DNA of 56,829 bases from Microvirga sp. Mcv34 (GCF_024519725.1 NZ_JALJRK010000037.1:1-56829); one strand, 5' to 3'; shown: positions 34,660-43,313, counted from the stretch's first letter. Numbers and translations: made by a program. Notes: generated from the sequence alone by a model not told the origin.

Positions 34660-35808
34660 TCACATGCCCTGGCTATTCTGCTCCATCATCCGCCGACGCA
34701 TCTGAAGGCGGGAGAGTTGTGCTGGCTGCGCGGCTTGGTTCTCCGCAGCAGGCTTTTCCTCTGTGGCCGGCGCGGGCCGATCCTGGGGCTGAAGGGCAGC
34801 CTTATAGACGCCACCCTCAGACCGCCCCATCGTCAGCCGGTAGCCAGACGGCATGCCGAAACGCTCAACATGGATCTTTTCCAGCGCATTGAAGCCACGA
34901 CGAAGGGAGTCCATCGGGATCTTGTCCTGCTGATCTAAAGTGACCCCGCCCCCCAAGCGCTTCTGATCGTCAAACTCGAACCGCATGAATGCGCCGCGTA
35001 GGACGAACTTTGCCTCCGTGCTCTTCCCAGACTTCAGGTTCTCGACAGCCGAGGTGATACGATCTTGGAACGCCTTATCATGGTCGATGGCTCGCGCCAG
35101 CTTCTCGACTTCCGGCAGATGGTTCTGGATCGCGTGGTCAAACCGCGCAAACTTCTCCTTGTTATCCAGTTCCTGGAATCGTTTCACCGTCCGGTCGAGA
35201 ACCTCGGTAATCTCCTCACGAGACGCCTCACGGATCATGTTTAGCTGTTGATCCCGCCGTTCCGGGTTTCGGTCACCCGCCAGCATGAGCCCGCCACGGA
35301 TATAGGCCGCCACCAGCTTTAAGCCCTGCTGGCTGGCTGCCTCGGCCCTTGCCGAGTACGCAACCTGCTCGTCACTCACCTGACCCTGCTGCCGGCGCGG
35401 TGGGGTCGAAGCGACTTTCGTCGATACCGGAGTGGCAGCCTCACGGACCTTCGCCATCTCCGGCTCTCGGCTGATGGCATCCGCTGCGCCGAAAAGGATC
35501 GCCTCGAGATTAAGCTGGCTCGCCCGGTCCTCCTTCCAAAGCGCATGCGATTTGGAATCCACTCCGTAACGCTGGACGGCAGGATGGTTAACATCCGGGA
35601 TCGCGCCCGTAGGCGCGGCGTAGCAGCCATACTCCTCGTTGTAGCTGGCCCGGATGCCCGCTTGGCCGAGCGCCTTAATCATTGTGTCGGCCTGGGCGCG
35701 CGGCGCGAAGAACCCGGTCAACCCTTCGGACACCAGCCCGAGAGCCACAAAATCAAGTCCTGACTTACCACTCACACCAGCTTCCACGCTCACCTGACTT
35801 GTCTGCAT
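34660..35808 (-). CDS. Hypothetical plasmid protein, helical, charged
   Basis: This 382-residue protein is not recognised. It has no signal peptide. The N-terminal 90 residues look globular (LDFVALGLVSEGLTGFFAPR, then ALGQAGIRASYNEEYG). A long helical, charged middle follows (ITEVLDRTVKRFQELDNKEK, then EVEKLARAIDHDKAFQDRI), and the tail is Ala/Pro/Gln-rich, ending in LQMRRRMMEQNSQGM. It is divergent from the YqaJ/Rad52 operon and shares with it a 165-base regulatory region holding three TAATTCG-type boxes. It is probably co-regulated with the DNA-processing genes; function is unknown. Confidence 0.65.
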   Translation of the reverse strand: MQTSQVSVEAGVSGKSGLDFVALGLVSEGLTGFFAPRAQADTMIKALGQAGIRASYNEEYGCYAAPTGAIPDVNHPAVQRYGVDSKSHALWKEDRASQLNLEAILFGAADAISREPEMAKVREAATPVSTKVASTPPRRQQGQVSDEQVAYSARAEAASQQGLKLVAAYIRGGLMLAGDRNPERRDQQLNMIREASREEITEVLDRTVKRFQELDNKEKFARFDHAIQNHLPEVEKLARAIDHDKAFQDRITSAVENLKSGKSTEAKFVLRGAFMRFEFDDQKRLGGGVTLDQQDKIPMDSLRRGFNALEKIHVERFGMPSGYRLTMGRSEGGVYKAALQPQDRPAPATEEKPAAENQAAQPAQLSRLQMRRRMMEQNSQGM

Positions 35809-35831
35809 CGCGGGATCTCCGTCTCCGATAG

Positions 35832-35900
35832 CGAATTAACGACACAAGTCCTGTACCATAAATTCGGGTACAATGCACGTAATTCGGTACGATTTGCAAA
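35832..35900. promoter_or_regulatory. Divergent regulatory region with repeated AATTCGG boxes
   Basis: It contains CGAATTA (35832-35838), AATTCGGGTAC (35861-35871) and AATTCGGTAC (35881-35890), the last two exactly 20 bases (about two helical turns) apart. GATTTGCAAA follows at 35891-35900. It separates the 34660 gene (minus) from the recombination operon (plus). A dimeric regulator binding both boxes is plausible. Confidence 0.5.
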
Positions 35901-35926
35901 ACTCGGTCGCCCGAAAGGCAAAAGGC

Positions 35927-35977
35927 ATGTCTGGTCAAACAAACCTATTGGTTTCCAATCCCCGGAAAAATCGATGA
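35927..35977 (+). CDS. Possible 16-residue leader peptide upstream of the YqaJ-like gene
   Basis: A short ORF, MSGQTNLLVSNPRKNR, starts after AAAAGGC and ends at a TGA that overlaps the ATG of the next gene (ATGA at 35974-35977). This layout would couple translation of the YqaJ-like gene to the leader. No direct evidence of expression is available. Confidence 0.35.
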   Translation: MSGQTNLLVSNPRKNR

Positions 35978-36888
35978 GCCCAGATCCAGACTATGTCATT
36001 CAGGCCCGATACGTCCCGACGCTCCTTGGCCTCAAGAAGACACCATCTCCTTGGGAGCTTTGGCACGTTCTCAAGGGCAACATTCCCTCGGCGCAGGTCG
36101 AATCCAGCCGCGGCTTCTGGAGCCGCCGCCTCCACCGAGAGTTCGTGATCGGGCTGCAGGAGCGCTACTCCTGCATTCTGTTCGATCGGAGCAAGGAGCA
36201 GATTTACCCGACAAGGCAGATCCTCTCCCGCCACCTGGTAGAGGTCCGGTCGCGCGGGCAGCTGCCCCTCAGCCACGATACCAAGCACATCCACTTGATT
36301 CAGATCTCGTCCGAGAACTACGCGATCAACTGGAATGTAAACGGAGTTGTCCAGGCTCCTCCTTATATTGTGGCCGAAGTTCACCCGATCATGGCGGCGC
36401 TTGGCATCGAAAGCCTCGCGGTCGCTCTGATTGTCGCCGGCGGCGAGTTCGAGGCATTCGTCGAGATCGATTTCGATCCTCCTCTCTGGGAAATGATCAA
36501 AACGGCTACGACCGACTTCATCTTCTCTCTGGATATGGACGAGGAGCCCGCCCCTGATTTCGCCATCGACGGGGACGCTATCGAGAAGCGGTACCGCCCG
36601 ACGAATAGCGATCCTGCCGACTACTCGGAAGATCGGGCCTTCAACAAGCTCGTCACGGAGTACGAGGCCATCACCCAGGAGATCCAGGGGCTCGAGCGCG
36701 ATGTCCGGGAGAAGGACAAAGCCAAGCGCAAGCTGAAGGCTCAGCTCATCACAGCCCTGGGGAACCGGTCGGCGGCACAGGGCAAGGGCTTCAGGCTCCT
36801 CCGGGATGAACACCACGTCGGGGAGCAAAAGCGGGCCGCATACTCCTATTCGACCCTCAAGATCGACCGCCAGACACAGGCGGTCTGA
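35974..36888 (+). CDS. YqaJ-like (phage recombinase/exonuclease fold) protein
   Basis: This 304-residue protein resembles YqaJ/lambda-exonuclease-fold proteins. WSRRLHREFVIGLQERYSC fits the early helix. YIVAEVHPIMAALGIESLAV, ALIVAGGEFEAFVEIDFDPP and LWEMIKTATTDFIFSLDMDE fit the core, with EEPAPDF next. A late coiled coil (IQGLERDVREKDKAKRKLKA) and GKGFRLLRDEHHVG match the usual C-terminal part. These enzymes resect double-strand ends and work with an annealing protein. The gene 40 bases downstream encodes a Rad52-type annealer, as in phage Red-like pairs. The catalytic D...ExK residues are not obvious, so it could be an inactive or divergent version. Confidence 0.6.
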   Translation: MSPDPDYVIQARYVPTLLGLKKTPSPWELWHVLKGNIPSAQVESSRGFWSRRLHREFVIGLQERYSCILFDRSKEQIYPTRQILSRHLVEVRSRGQLPLSHDTKHIHLIQISSENYAINWNVNGVVQAPPYIVAEVHPIMAALGIESLAVALIVAGGEFEAFVEIDFDPPLWEMIKTATTDFIFSLDMDEEPAPDFAIDGDAIEKRYRPTNSDPADYSEDRAFNKLVTEYEAITQEIQGLERDVREKDKAKRKLKAQLITALGNRSAAQGKGFRLLRDEHHVGEQKRAAYSYSTLKIDRQTQAV

Positions 36889-36928
36889 TCGCAAACCACT
36901 GATTTCAGATTAAATTTTAGAGGTTCAA

Positions 36929-38101
36929 ATGCCAGCACGCACTAACTCGGACGTGGTGATAGCCTTAAAAGAAAAGGTCGCCAACGAGAACAAGAAGGAC
37001 CGCCAGGGCGATAATAGGTCGAAACTCTATTATGTTAAAATGGAGTACGACGCGACCAAGCTCGACGAGATTTTCGGCCCGGAAAACTGGAGCGCGGAGA
37101 TTCTCAATCAGGAATCCCGTGTTTGGGAGCAGGATCTCGTCAGCTTCAAACAGAACAAGCAAGAGGTTTACAAAGCTCGGGTCGCCTCGGCCTGGGTCAC
37201 CGTTCGGTTGACCGTCAAATTCCCTGACGGAAGAGAAACCTTCCGCGACGGCGTCGGCGCCGGTGACGCGATCCGGCGTGCCGATAATCCAAACTCTGTG
37301 GAGGCTGAAGGTCTGGCCCTAAAAGCCGCCGGAACGGACGCCATCAAGCGTGCTGCAACCCTCCTCGGCAACATCTTTGGCCGCGGCATGGAAAAGGACG
37401 GTACGCAGCGGTACGATTATGATTACGTCCCACCTTTGGATGATGAGGCGGACGAGGAAACCCGTCCCACCTCGGACGTCGTAATCGCCAATGACGTCGG
37501 CCAGCCCCAGAACCCGCCTCAGCAGCAGGTCCAATCCCAATCTCGGCCCCAGGCGCAGACGAGGCCCCAGCCTCAGTCCCAGTCGCCGCAGCCGAGGACA
37601 CAGGCTTCGGCCCAGCAGCCGTCCCGTCCTCAACAGCATCACGAGCCAAATGTCACCAGCGGCCTGTCACGCCAGGCTCCGGAACACGCTCCGGTGGCCC
37701 CGACCGCCCAGCCGCAGCATGCCTCCCAGTCCGGGCCGGCGGACGACTTCGATAATGCCCTGAATCAGGCCCCCGTCGATGTCCGCACCCTCACCGATCC
37801 GCTCTCCGAGCACCTGCGGTTGATCATCCCACAGGGAAACCTGATTGAAGTTGGTATCCCTGAGCGGTGGAAGAACATCTTCTCGCAGATCAATGAGGCC
37901 CGGAAGAACTGGGTCACAACAGTCGAAGATGTAGTCACGATGAAGGCTCACATGGCCGACTTCAGGAAGCGCGCCACTAACGAGAACATCATCTCGGGCA
38001 CTTCTGCCGGTGCGAAAGACATCAAGCATTACTTCGACACGATGGACACGTTCATCGAAAAGCGCCGTCAACATATCCTTGGCATAGGCCAAGCGGCGTA
38101 G
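36929..38101 (+). CDS. Rad52/Rad22-family single-strand annealing protein
   Basis: This 390-residue protein has an N-terminal Rad52-like domain (about 1-170): YYVKMEYDATKLDEIFGPEN, then WSAEIL, VTVRLTVKFPDG, RDGVGAGDAIRR, and LALKAAGTDAIKRAATLLGN followed by IFGRGM. The last stretch is the family's signature helix. The middle (about 190-280) is a low-complexity Pro/Gln/Ser linker, and a small C-terminal helical domain follows. Rad52-type proteins pair complementary single strands. With the YqaJ-like protein upstream it would form a RecA-independent recombination pair that could circularise or repair incoming plasmid DNA or help mosaic exchange. A strong terminator follows at 38111. Confidence 0.88.
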   Translation: MPARTNSDVVIALKEKVANENKKDRQGDNRSKLYYVKMEYDATKLDEIFGPENWSAEILNQESRVWEQDLVSFKQNKQEVYKARVASAWVTVRLTVKFPDGRETFRDGVGAGDAIRRADNPNSVEAEGLALKAAGTDAIKRAATLLGNIFGRGMEKDGTQRYDYDYVPPLDDEADEETRPTSDVVIANDVGQPQNPPQQQVQSQSRPQAQTRPQPQSQSPQPRTQASAQQPSRPQQHHEPNVTSGLSRQAPEHAPVAPTAQPQHASQSGPADDFDNALNQAPVDVRTLTDPLSEHLRLIIPQGNLIEVGIPERWKNIFSQINEARKNWVTTVEDVVTMKAHMADFRKRATNENIISGTSAGAKDIKHYFDTMDTFIEKRRQHILGIGQAA

Positions 38102-38110
38102 GCCTAAACG

Positions 38111-38136
38111 GGCCCCGCATCCTGCGGGGCCTTTTC
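38111..38136 (+). terminator. Rho-independent terminator after the Rad52-like gene
   Basis: GGCCCCGC (38111-38118), loop ATCCT, GCGGGGCC (38124-38131), then TTTTC. A perfect eight-pair GC stem ends the recombination operon. Confidence 0.9.
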
Positions 38137-38202
38137 TGTGCGCCAATCAATAATCCCTTGGAACCAGGGGAAAGTGAAAACCCCGAAAGCTCGTTGAGTA
38201 CA

Positions 38203-39198
38203 ATGTCAGAGAACCTCAAGCTCTCCGCAGGTGACCTTGCCAAACAGATCGGAAGTGGGAAGGAGCGCCGCTACAGCGACGACGAATGGGAAACGCTGTG
38301 TCCCGCCCACGATGACCGCAAGCCGTCCCTCGTCATTACGCAAAAGGGGGACCGGCTTCTCCTCTACTGTCGGGCAGCCTGCGCCCAGAGCGTTATCCTC
38401 GATAGGCTCAGGAGCAAGTACCAGATCGAGCCCAGGCAGCTCGGACGCACCCAGAAGCGCGAGTTGCGGTGCGATGGCACCCAACCGCGCCAGCGCGTTG
38501 CGCCCACGGAGCGCCGGAAGAAGAAGGGGCTCCCCGACGGCGCGATCTACGCGGGCACGTCCCAACAGGGAAAGCCGCCTTCATTCCTCCTCAAGAACAA
38601 CAATGGGGTGTGGTCTTGGCACGACCGGCATGGCCGCGAGTGCTTTTACACAGTGCGTTTCGATGACCCAGAAGGCGGCAAAGATATCAAGCCCCTCACC
38701 CCCTGGATGATTAAGGGCAAGGTGCAGTGGATCCGATATGCCCCTCCGGATCCGCACCCGATGTACGATCTTCACCTGGACGATGGCGAGAGCCCTGTCC
38801 TCGCCGTCGAAGGGGAAAAGACCGCCGAAGCTGCCAAGAAGCTTATTACCCGGCCTTCGGAGATCTTCGGCGGCACCGTCCCTTGGACCACCACCACCCT
38901 TGGAGGTTCTCGGAAGGTCCACATGGCCGATCTTGACCCCTTGGAAGGCCGGGACCTGTTCATCGCCCAGGATATGGATGCCGCCGGTCTCAGTTATGCG
39001 TCCCAGTTCCTGAGAAGTAAGGCACGGTCCATCACTTTAATTCGGATGCCACGATCCGCGCTCCCTAATGCAAGGGGCGCTCGGACAGAGGATATCGAGC
39101 CCGGATATGATTTGGACGATTTCCGGCAGGAAGGCTGGACGCTCGACCATTTGGAGGAGATCGCCCGCAAAAAATATCTGCTTTTCCGCCTCAGATAA
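38203..39198 (+). CDS. Primase-like protein with CHC2-type zinc finger and TOPRIM domain
   Basis: This 331-residue protein has a zinc-ribbon pattern CPAHDD...YCRAAC (C33, H36, C56, C60), as in DnaG/phage primases. A TOPRIM domain follows at about 195-290 (VLAVEGEKTAEAAKKLI with the Glu; LFIAQDMDAAGLSYASQFLR with the DxD pair). A linker rich in Arg/Lys separates them (about 80-125). It would make RNA primers for complementary-strand synthesis after transfer, or act in replication. The full DnaG polymerase core and a helicase domain are missing. The ATG at 38203 was preferred to an upstream TTG at 38158. It lies after the terminator of the Rad52-like gene and so has its own promoter. Confidence 0.8.
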   Translation: MSENLKLSAGDLAKQIGSGKERRYSDDEWETLCPAHDDRKPSLVITQKGDRLLLYCRAACAQSVILDRLRSKYQIEPRQLGRTQKRELRCDGTQPRQRVAPTERRKKKGLPDGAIYAGTSQQGKPPSFLLKNNNGVWSWHDRHGRECFYTVRFDDPEGGKDIKPLTPWMIKGKVQWIRYAPPDPHPMYDLHLDDGESPVLAVEGEKTAEAAKKLITRPSEIFGGTVPWTTTTLGGSRKVHMADLDPLEGRDLFIAQDMDAAGLSYASQFLRSKARSITLIRMPRSALPNARGARTEDIEPGYDLDDFRQEGWTLDHLEEIARKKYLLFRLR

Positions 39199-39228
39199 CA
39201 GATCAAGTGACGAAACCGATATGAAAAG

Positions 39229-39259
39229 CGGCAAAACTGCGTTATAATTCGTTTTGCCG
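39229..39259 (+). promoter_or_regulatory. Promoter with TATAAT -10 inside an inverted-repeat operator
   Basis: CGGCAAAAC (39229-39237) and GTTTTGCCG (39251-39259) form a perfect nine-base inverted repeat whose 13-base spacer contains TATAAT (39243-39248) and a TAATTCG box (39245-39251). It is 53 bases upstream of the 1120-residue gene. The layout is that of a repressor site directly over a -10 element. Confidence 0.6.
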
Positions 39260-39311
39260 GGATACCCCATCCACCCTTTGTTCTTTTCATCGTGCCAGGA
39301 GCAAACTCCCG

Positions 39312-42300
39312 ATGAGCGCTAAGTCCTTCCTGAACCACTCCGATGCCCCGTTCCGGCGAGACATTACTGTCATCACCATCGGCGATCGTCACCCGATCCA
39401 GGACCCCAACCGCCCGCAGTTCGGCAGCGACCGTGATAAGGCTGCCTCCTTCGCATTCCACATCGAGCAGTCCCTGACCCAGGACAACGAGCTTGCTCGC
39501 GCTTCCTACTGGAATGAGCTTCGCGCCATCGCAGCTGTCGCCACCCGTGGCGTCCTCTCGGCCGAGCAGGGCCGCCGCCAGGTGCGCGACCGTGCCAATC
39601 AGGCTCTTGAGGCCAGCGACGTCGACCTGACCCCCCGTCAGATCGAAGGCACCATGAACGTCACGATGGCCAAGCGCCAGTTGACGGACCTGATGCCGAA
39701 GAACCTCACGGTAGCCCAGACTAATCAGGTCCTTACCCGCCTCGTCAATGAGGCGATCGGTACCGCTCAGGGCCACATTATCACTGATGACAGCGACTCG
39801 ACGGTTGTTCGCCTCCGGAACACGCAGGCCTATCGCACCCTTACCAAGGCTGTCGGCGATATCTATGCCGATACGACCGTTCCCTTCAAAGATGACGAGG
39901 ATGAGCTCGGGAACATCAAGGATGTCTCCGCGGACCGCCGCGAGCAGATGACCCGCCAGATTCTTCGTTCCTCTTTTGCTCCGGAGGGCAAAGCCCCGGC
40001 GCAGCAGGCGGCAGACCCGTTTGTCGGCAACGAGACTTTCGAGCAGGCCGTCTATAACCGCCTGCGCCTCGGCTCCATGATTTCGGAGGTGATTTCCGAC
40101 GAGAAGGAGCGCCGCATGTTCGCGGCCTTCATCGACAATGCCGCCATGGGCGTCCTCGACGGCACCAAGGACCGCCCCGAGTGGATCCTGCGTACCGGGA
40201 TGGACAAGCAGAAGGAAAACTACGACCAGCTGGTGGCAAGCGGCTCTGACCGGGCCGAGAAGCACGGGTTCACGGCTGACCTCAATGCCCTCGCCAAGGA
40301 GGTTCTCGCCTCAGACCTCTTCCAGAGCCAGAAGCAGGCCCTGGCCGACCTTCAGAAGAGCGGCCTGGAGCGCAATGCGATCACGGCTGCCATGGGCCGC
40401 CACGCCTCGCAGCAGATGGACCGGACTGATTTCGTCATGGCTTCCCGTCAGCAGGCGCTGATTGCCGAAGCCTGGGTCTCGTTTGCAGCCTCGGCTGGTC
40501 CGAACGTGCCATCCCGCACCGCAATCGCGAACGCCGCCAAGCAGATCCGGGAGGACTTCTCCCGCCCGGTCGAGATGGCGTCTTACAAGAAGGCCGAGGA
40601 CGGGAAGATCGTCCCGGTGAAGATGACGATCCGCCCTGCCCTCTTCGGCCCCGAAACCAGCGGGCTGAAGTTCCCGACGGTCGCCGTTGAAGGCTCCCGC
40701 TTCTATAAGAATGCCGGCGCCATCAACGACTACGTGGCTCAAATCGCGGTGGCCAACAAGGCTCTTCCGCCCCACACCCGCACCAGCCTCGTCGTCACCG
40801 TGGATGACAAGTCCAAGTCCTATAAGGCCCTGACTGAGGCGGCCGAGAAGAACGGCTTTGGCGTGATCAACGCCACGGTCTCTGCCAAGACCACCCGGAT
40901 GAAGATTGTCGGGGAGAACGGCGCCAAGTCGTTCAACGAGCGCAAGATGCAAATCACTGTGCCGAACCCGTCCAACCCGGATGAAGCCTTTGATCTGTAC
41001 TCCCGTGAGGGTCAGCGCGCCGCCCGTGGCAAGCTCATCGTCCTGCATCCGGATGGCAAATCCGACAACCAGGCCCGTATGATCGGCTGGCAGGTCGCCC
41101 AGTCCATCTCCAACAAGGTCGCCGTCTTCGGGCTTGAGCAGAACGACTACAACACCTGCCAGCACGTCCGGCGCGGTGTCGAAGGGGGCAAGCAGATCGA
41201 GGTTCGGGACAACGCCGGCGCTCCGGTCAACCTGGAGGAAGCCTACAAGACTGCCGTCATGGGTGCTCCGACCCCTCAGGAACGAGCTCGCCGTGAAATC
41301 CAGAGCTGCGCTGCCGGTCTCATCAATCCGGAAACTCCTGGCATCAGCCCGGAGCAGAAGACCATCGCCACGGTCAACAGCCTCGCTCTGGCCCAAGTGT
41401 GCGGCATCAAGAACCTCGAGGTCATTCAGAAGCAATTCTCGACCTTGGGCGATGTGGTCGAGTTCGCGTCGCGGTCCGGCAAGAACGTCGTGACGCTCAG
41501 CAAGGAGGAAATGGCATCCCTTCGCCCGGTCGCTGCTGCCCTCCGGGGTGGTGTCGAAAAGCTTCGCAACCCGGCCGCTCTGGAGGCCCTGCTCCTCGCT
41601 TCATCCATGAAGGTTGAGGCAGCGAAGCAGAACGATATGCGCTATGACCTGACGTCGGACTTCGCCAAGGCTCGCGCCCTGCCTGTCGTGGTCTACGGAG
41701 AGCCGTCTGTAGGCAACGCTGTTGCGATCATCGGTCACGACAATGAGATCGGAGCAAAGACGAAGGGCGCTATCGAGCAGCTTGTCGTCGAGGCCCGTGA
41801 CAAGGGAGCGATCATCCACACCACCGCCGAAAAGGGCATTGGTGAGGCTGTGATCGAGGCTGCCTCGAAACACGGGGCGAAGTTCGTCGCGTTCTCCCCT
41901 GACCGGGACGCTTCGGGTCTATCCGATAAGGCTGTAGACGCTCTGTTCGACGCCATTAACAACGGCAGCGGATCCATGGTCTCAGCCCAGGGCTTTGGCA
42001 AGAACGAGATGGCCGCGAACCGGACCAAGGTTCTGCAGATGGCTACCGAAACGGCGAAGAGCGTCGTGCTCGCCGCCGCCAGCGACAAGGACGTGTCAGC
42101 CCTGATCGCGGTCGAGTCCGGTCAGACCCGTCCGGTCGCCACCCTCTCGCCGAACCCCGAGGAGTTCTTGAACTTCACGGCGAATGTTGCCCTCACCCGC
42201 GAAATGGGAACCATCACGGCCAAGACCGGCCGCGGCGGAAACACCATCAGCCCGGTCGGTGTCGGCTTCCAGGGTGAGGACGGCGTATTCGAAAGCAACG

Positions 42301-42674
42301 GCTACAACGCTGACGGTGGCATGGACCCGCAGTCCAGCCCGATGGTTCGCGTTGCGTCGTTCTCCCGTCCGGCCACTGTCATCATGAAGACCGGCGAAAT
42401 GGGGGCGTTCATCGAAAACGTTGAAGCCGGAAAGGCCAACACCCTGACCCGCGACGACCTCAACGGTCTGACGGCGGCTCAGATTGCTCTCAAGTATGGA
42501 GTTGTGAGGCACCCAAGCGAGTATGAGCAAAAGAGTGCTAAATCCCCTGAAGAGATCTCCGTTGCCCTCGCGGACAATGACAAGCGCGAGTTGGAAACGA
42601 AGCTCTCAAAGCTAGCAGCCAATGACAAGTTCCGTGTGGTTGCCAGGGCCCAGCAAAATGGGATCGGGATGTAA
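39312..42674 (+). CDS. 1120-residue protein with two SLOG/DprA-like Rossmann domains
   Basis: The first 440 residues are helical, charged and unrecognised. Around 453-605 lies a Rossmann-type domain resembling YspA/SLOG proteins: FPTVAVEGSRFYKNAGAIND, then NERKMQITVPNP, then LIVLHPDGKSDNQARMIGWQ. At about 786-945 a second domain resembles DprA (SMF): VVVYGEPSVGNAVAIIGHDN, ARDKGAIIHTTAEKGIGEAV, HGAKFVAFSPD, SGSMVSAQGFGKNEMAANRT and SVVLAAASDKDVSALIA. These follow the DprA order of nucleotide-binding loop, GMA region and SE.P..RNR-like turn. DprA protects incoming single strands and loads RecA; SLOG domains bind nucleotides. On a conjugative plasmid this protein may receive the transferred strand. 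The fold assignment is by eye. It is the best expressed-looking gene of the region (GC-rich third positions, strong promoter and terminator). Confidence 0.55.
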   Translation: MSAKSFLNHSDAPFRRDITVITIGDRHPIQDPNRPQFGSDRDKAASFAFHIEQSLTQDNELARASYWNELRAIAAVATRGVLSAEQGRRQVRDRANQALEASDVDLTPRQIEGTMNVTMAKRQLTDLMPKNLTVAQTNQVLTRLVNEAIGTAQGHIITDDSDSTVVRLRNTQAYRTLTKAVGDIYADTTVPFKDDEDELGNIKDVSADRREQMTRQILRSSFAPEGKAPAQQAADPFVGNETFEQAVYNRLRLGSMISEVISDEKERRMFAAFIDNAAMGVLDGTKDRPEWILRTGMDKQKENYDQLVASGSDRAEKHGFTADLNALAKEVLASDLFQSQKQALADLQKSGLERNAITAAMGRHASQQMDRTDFVMASRQQALIAEAWVSFAASAGPNVPSRTAIANAAKQIREDFSRPVEMASYKKAEDGKIVPVKMTIRPALFGPETSGLKFPTVAVEGSRFYKNAGAINDYVAQIAVANKALPPHTRTSLVVTVDDKSKSYKALTEAAEKNGFGVINATVSAKTTRMKIVGENGAKSFNERKMQITVPNPSNPDEAFDLYSREGQRAARGKLIVLHPDGKSDNQARMIGWQVAQSISNKVAVFGLEQNDYNTCQHVRRGVEGGKQIEVRDNAGAPVNLEEAYKTAVMGAPTPQERARREIQSCAAGLINPETPGISPEQKTIATVNSLALAQVCGIKNLEVIQKQFSTLGDVVEFASRSGKNVVTLSKEEMASLRPVAAALRGGVEKLRNPAALEALLLASSMKVEAAKQNDMRYDLTSDFAKARALPVVVYGEPSVGNAVAIIGHDNEIGAKTKGAIEQLVVEARDKGAIIHTTAEKGIGEAVIEAASKHGAKFVAFSPDRDASGLSDKAVDALFDAINNGSGSMVSAQGFGKNEMAANRTKVLQMATETAKSVVLAAASDKDVSALIAVESGQTRPVATLSPNPEEFLNFTANVALTREMGTITAKTGRGGNTISPVGVGFQGEDGVFESNGYNADGGMDPQSSPMVRVASFSRPATVIMKTGEMGAFIENVEAGKANTLTRDDLNGLTAAQIALKYGVVRHPSEYEQKSAKSPEEISVALADNDKRELETKLSKLAANDKFRVVARAQQNGIGM

Positions 42675-42701
42675 CCTCTTCTAACAATCTGGTGACCATC
42701 A

Positions 42702-42727
42702 GCCCCGGCCCTCGGCCGGGGCTTTTT
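42702..42727 (+). terminator. Rho-independent terminator after the SLOG/DprA-like gene
   Basis: GCCCCGGCC (42702-42710), loop CTC, GGCCGGGGC (42714-42722), then TTTTT. The stem is a perfect nine pairs, 28 bases past the stop codon. Confidence 0.95.
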
Positions 42728-42747
42728 CGTTCCAAAGGAGGCAGACC

Positions 42748-43176
42748 ATGATGCAGGATGTTCAGACCCGCCAGCAGGCTTTCTTCACTGTAGGTGAATG
42801 GGATGGCCGCTCGGTTCATGTCACCCGTCGGGTCTATCAGCGCGCCATTGGCACGGATCCCGATTTCACCGGCTTCGATGGAGCCGATATGCGAGCCTTG
42901 GCCCTGGTTGAGGCTTTCGCCAGTGCTGCAGCGGCCCCGCTCCGCTCTGACCCGGAGACAAAGTCCGTCACCTTCTCCCACACAGTTGCCGATCGCGACT
43001 GGAATGGAGATCCGGAGAAGATCGAGGATCAGCGCGTTGCGCTCGTCGCCACAATCTCCCGCCGGTCTGTCACCATTGATTTCAACGTCCGTCGCGTCTC
43101 CTACGACAAGGCCGACGAAGCTCGCTGGATCGATTTGTGCTCCAAATCCCGCCGGCGCTTTGCCAGGGATGTGTGA
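42748..43176 (+). CDS. Hypothetical protein before ssb
   Basis: This 142-residue soluble protein has a strong ribosome site (AAAGGAGG, seven bases before the ATG). No domain is recognised. It has alternating strands (VGEWDGRSVHVTRRVYQRAI, then KSVTFSHTVADRDWNGD, then VALVATISRRSVTIDFNVRR) and one late Cys. It follows the terminator of the large gene, so it may be read from read-through or from an unseen promoter. A link to DNA metabolism is suggested only by the neighbours. Confidence 0.65.
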   Translation: MMQDVQTRQQAFFTVGEWDGRSVHVTRRVYQRAIGTDPDFTGFDGADMRALALVEAFASAAAAPLRSDPETKSVTFSHTVADRDWNGDPEKIEDQRVALVATISRRSVTIDFNVRRVSYDKADEARWIDLCSKSRRRFARDV

Positions 43177-43255
43177 TCCCCGCCACTATTAACCATCTAA
43201 TCCGGCGCACGAAATAAGAAGCATTCTTTCTGCATTACACTTCGCGCTTGGGCGG

Positions 43256-43302
43256 GGTATACACGGATTAAGAGCTACCAAGTTTCTTGATTTGCGAATC
43301 AA
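43256..43302 (+). promoter_or_regulatory. ssb promoter region with palindromic operator
   Basis: GGTATACACGGATTAAGA at 43256-43273 resembles the -10-like elements before virB6 and the VirB7-like gene. TTGATTTGCGAATCAA at 43287-43302 is a palindrome with six-base arms that touches the ssb ribosome site (GGAGA). A related TTTGCAAATCAA lies before the relaxase ATG and TTCGCAAATCAA lies at 50616. Confidence 0.5.
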
Positions 43303-43313
43303 CGGAGAAAGCC

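Noticed and set aside
38994..40265. A 423-residue antisense frame spanning the primase-like and 1120-residue genes.
   Set aside because: It crosses two well-supported plus-strand genes and their promoter region and has no protein-like features.
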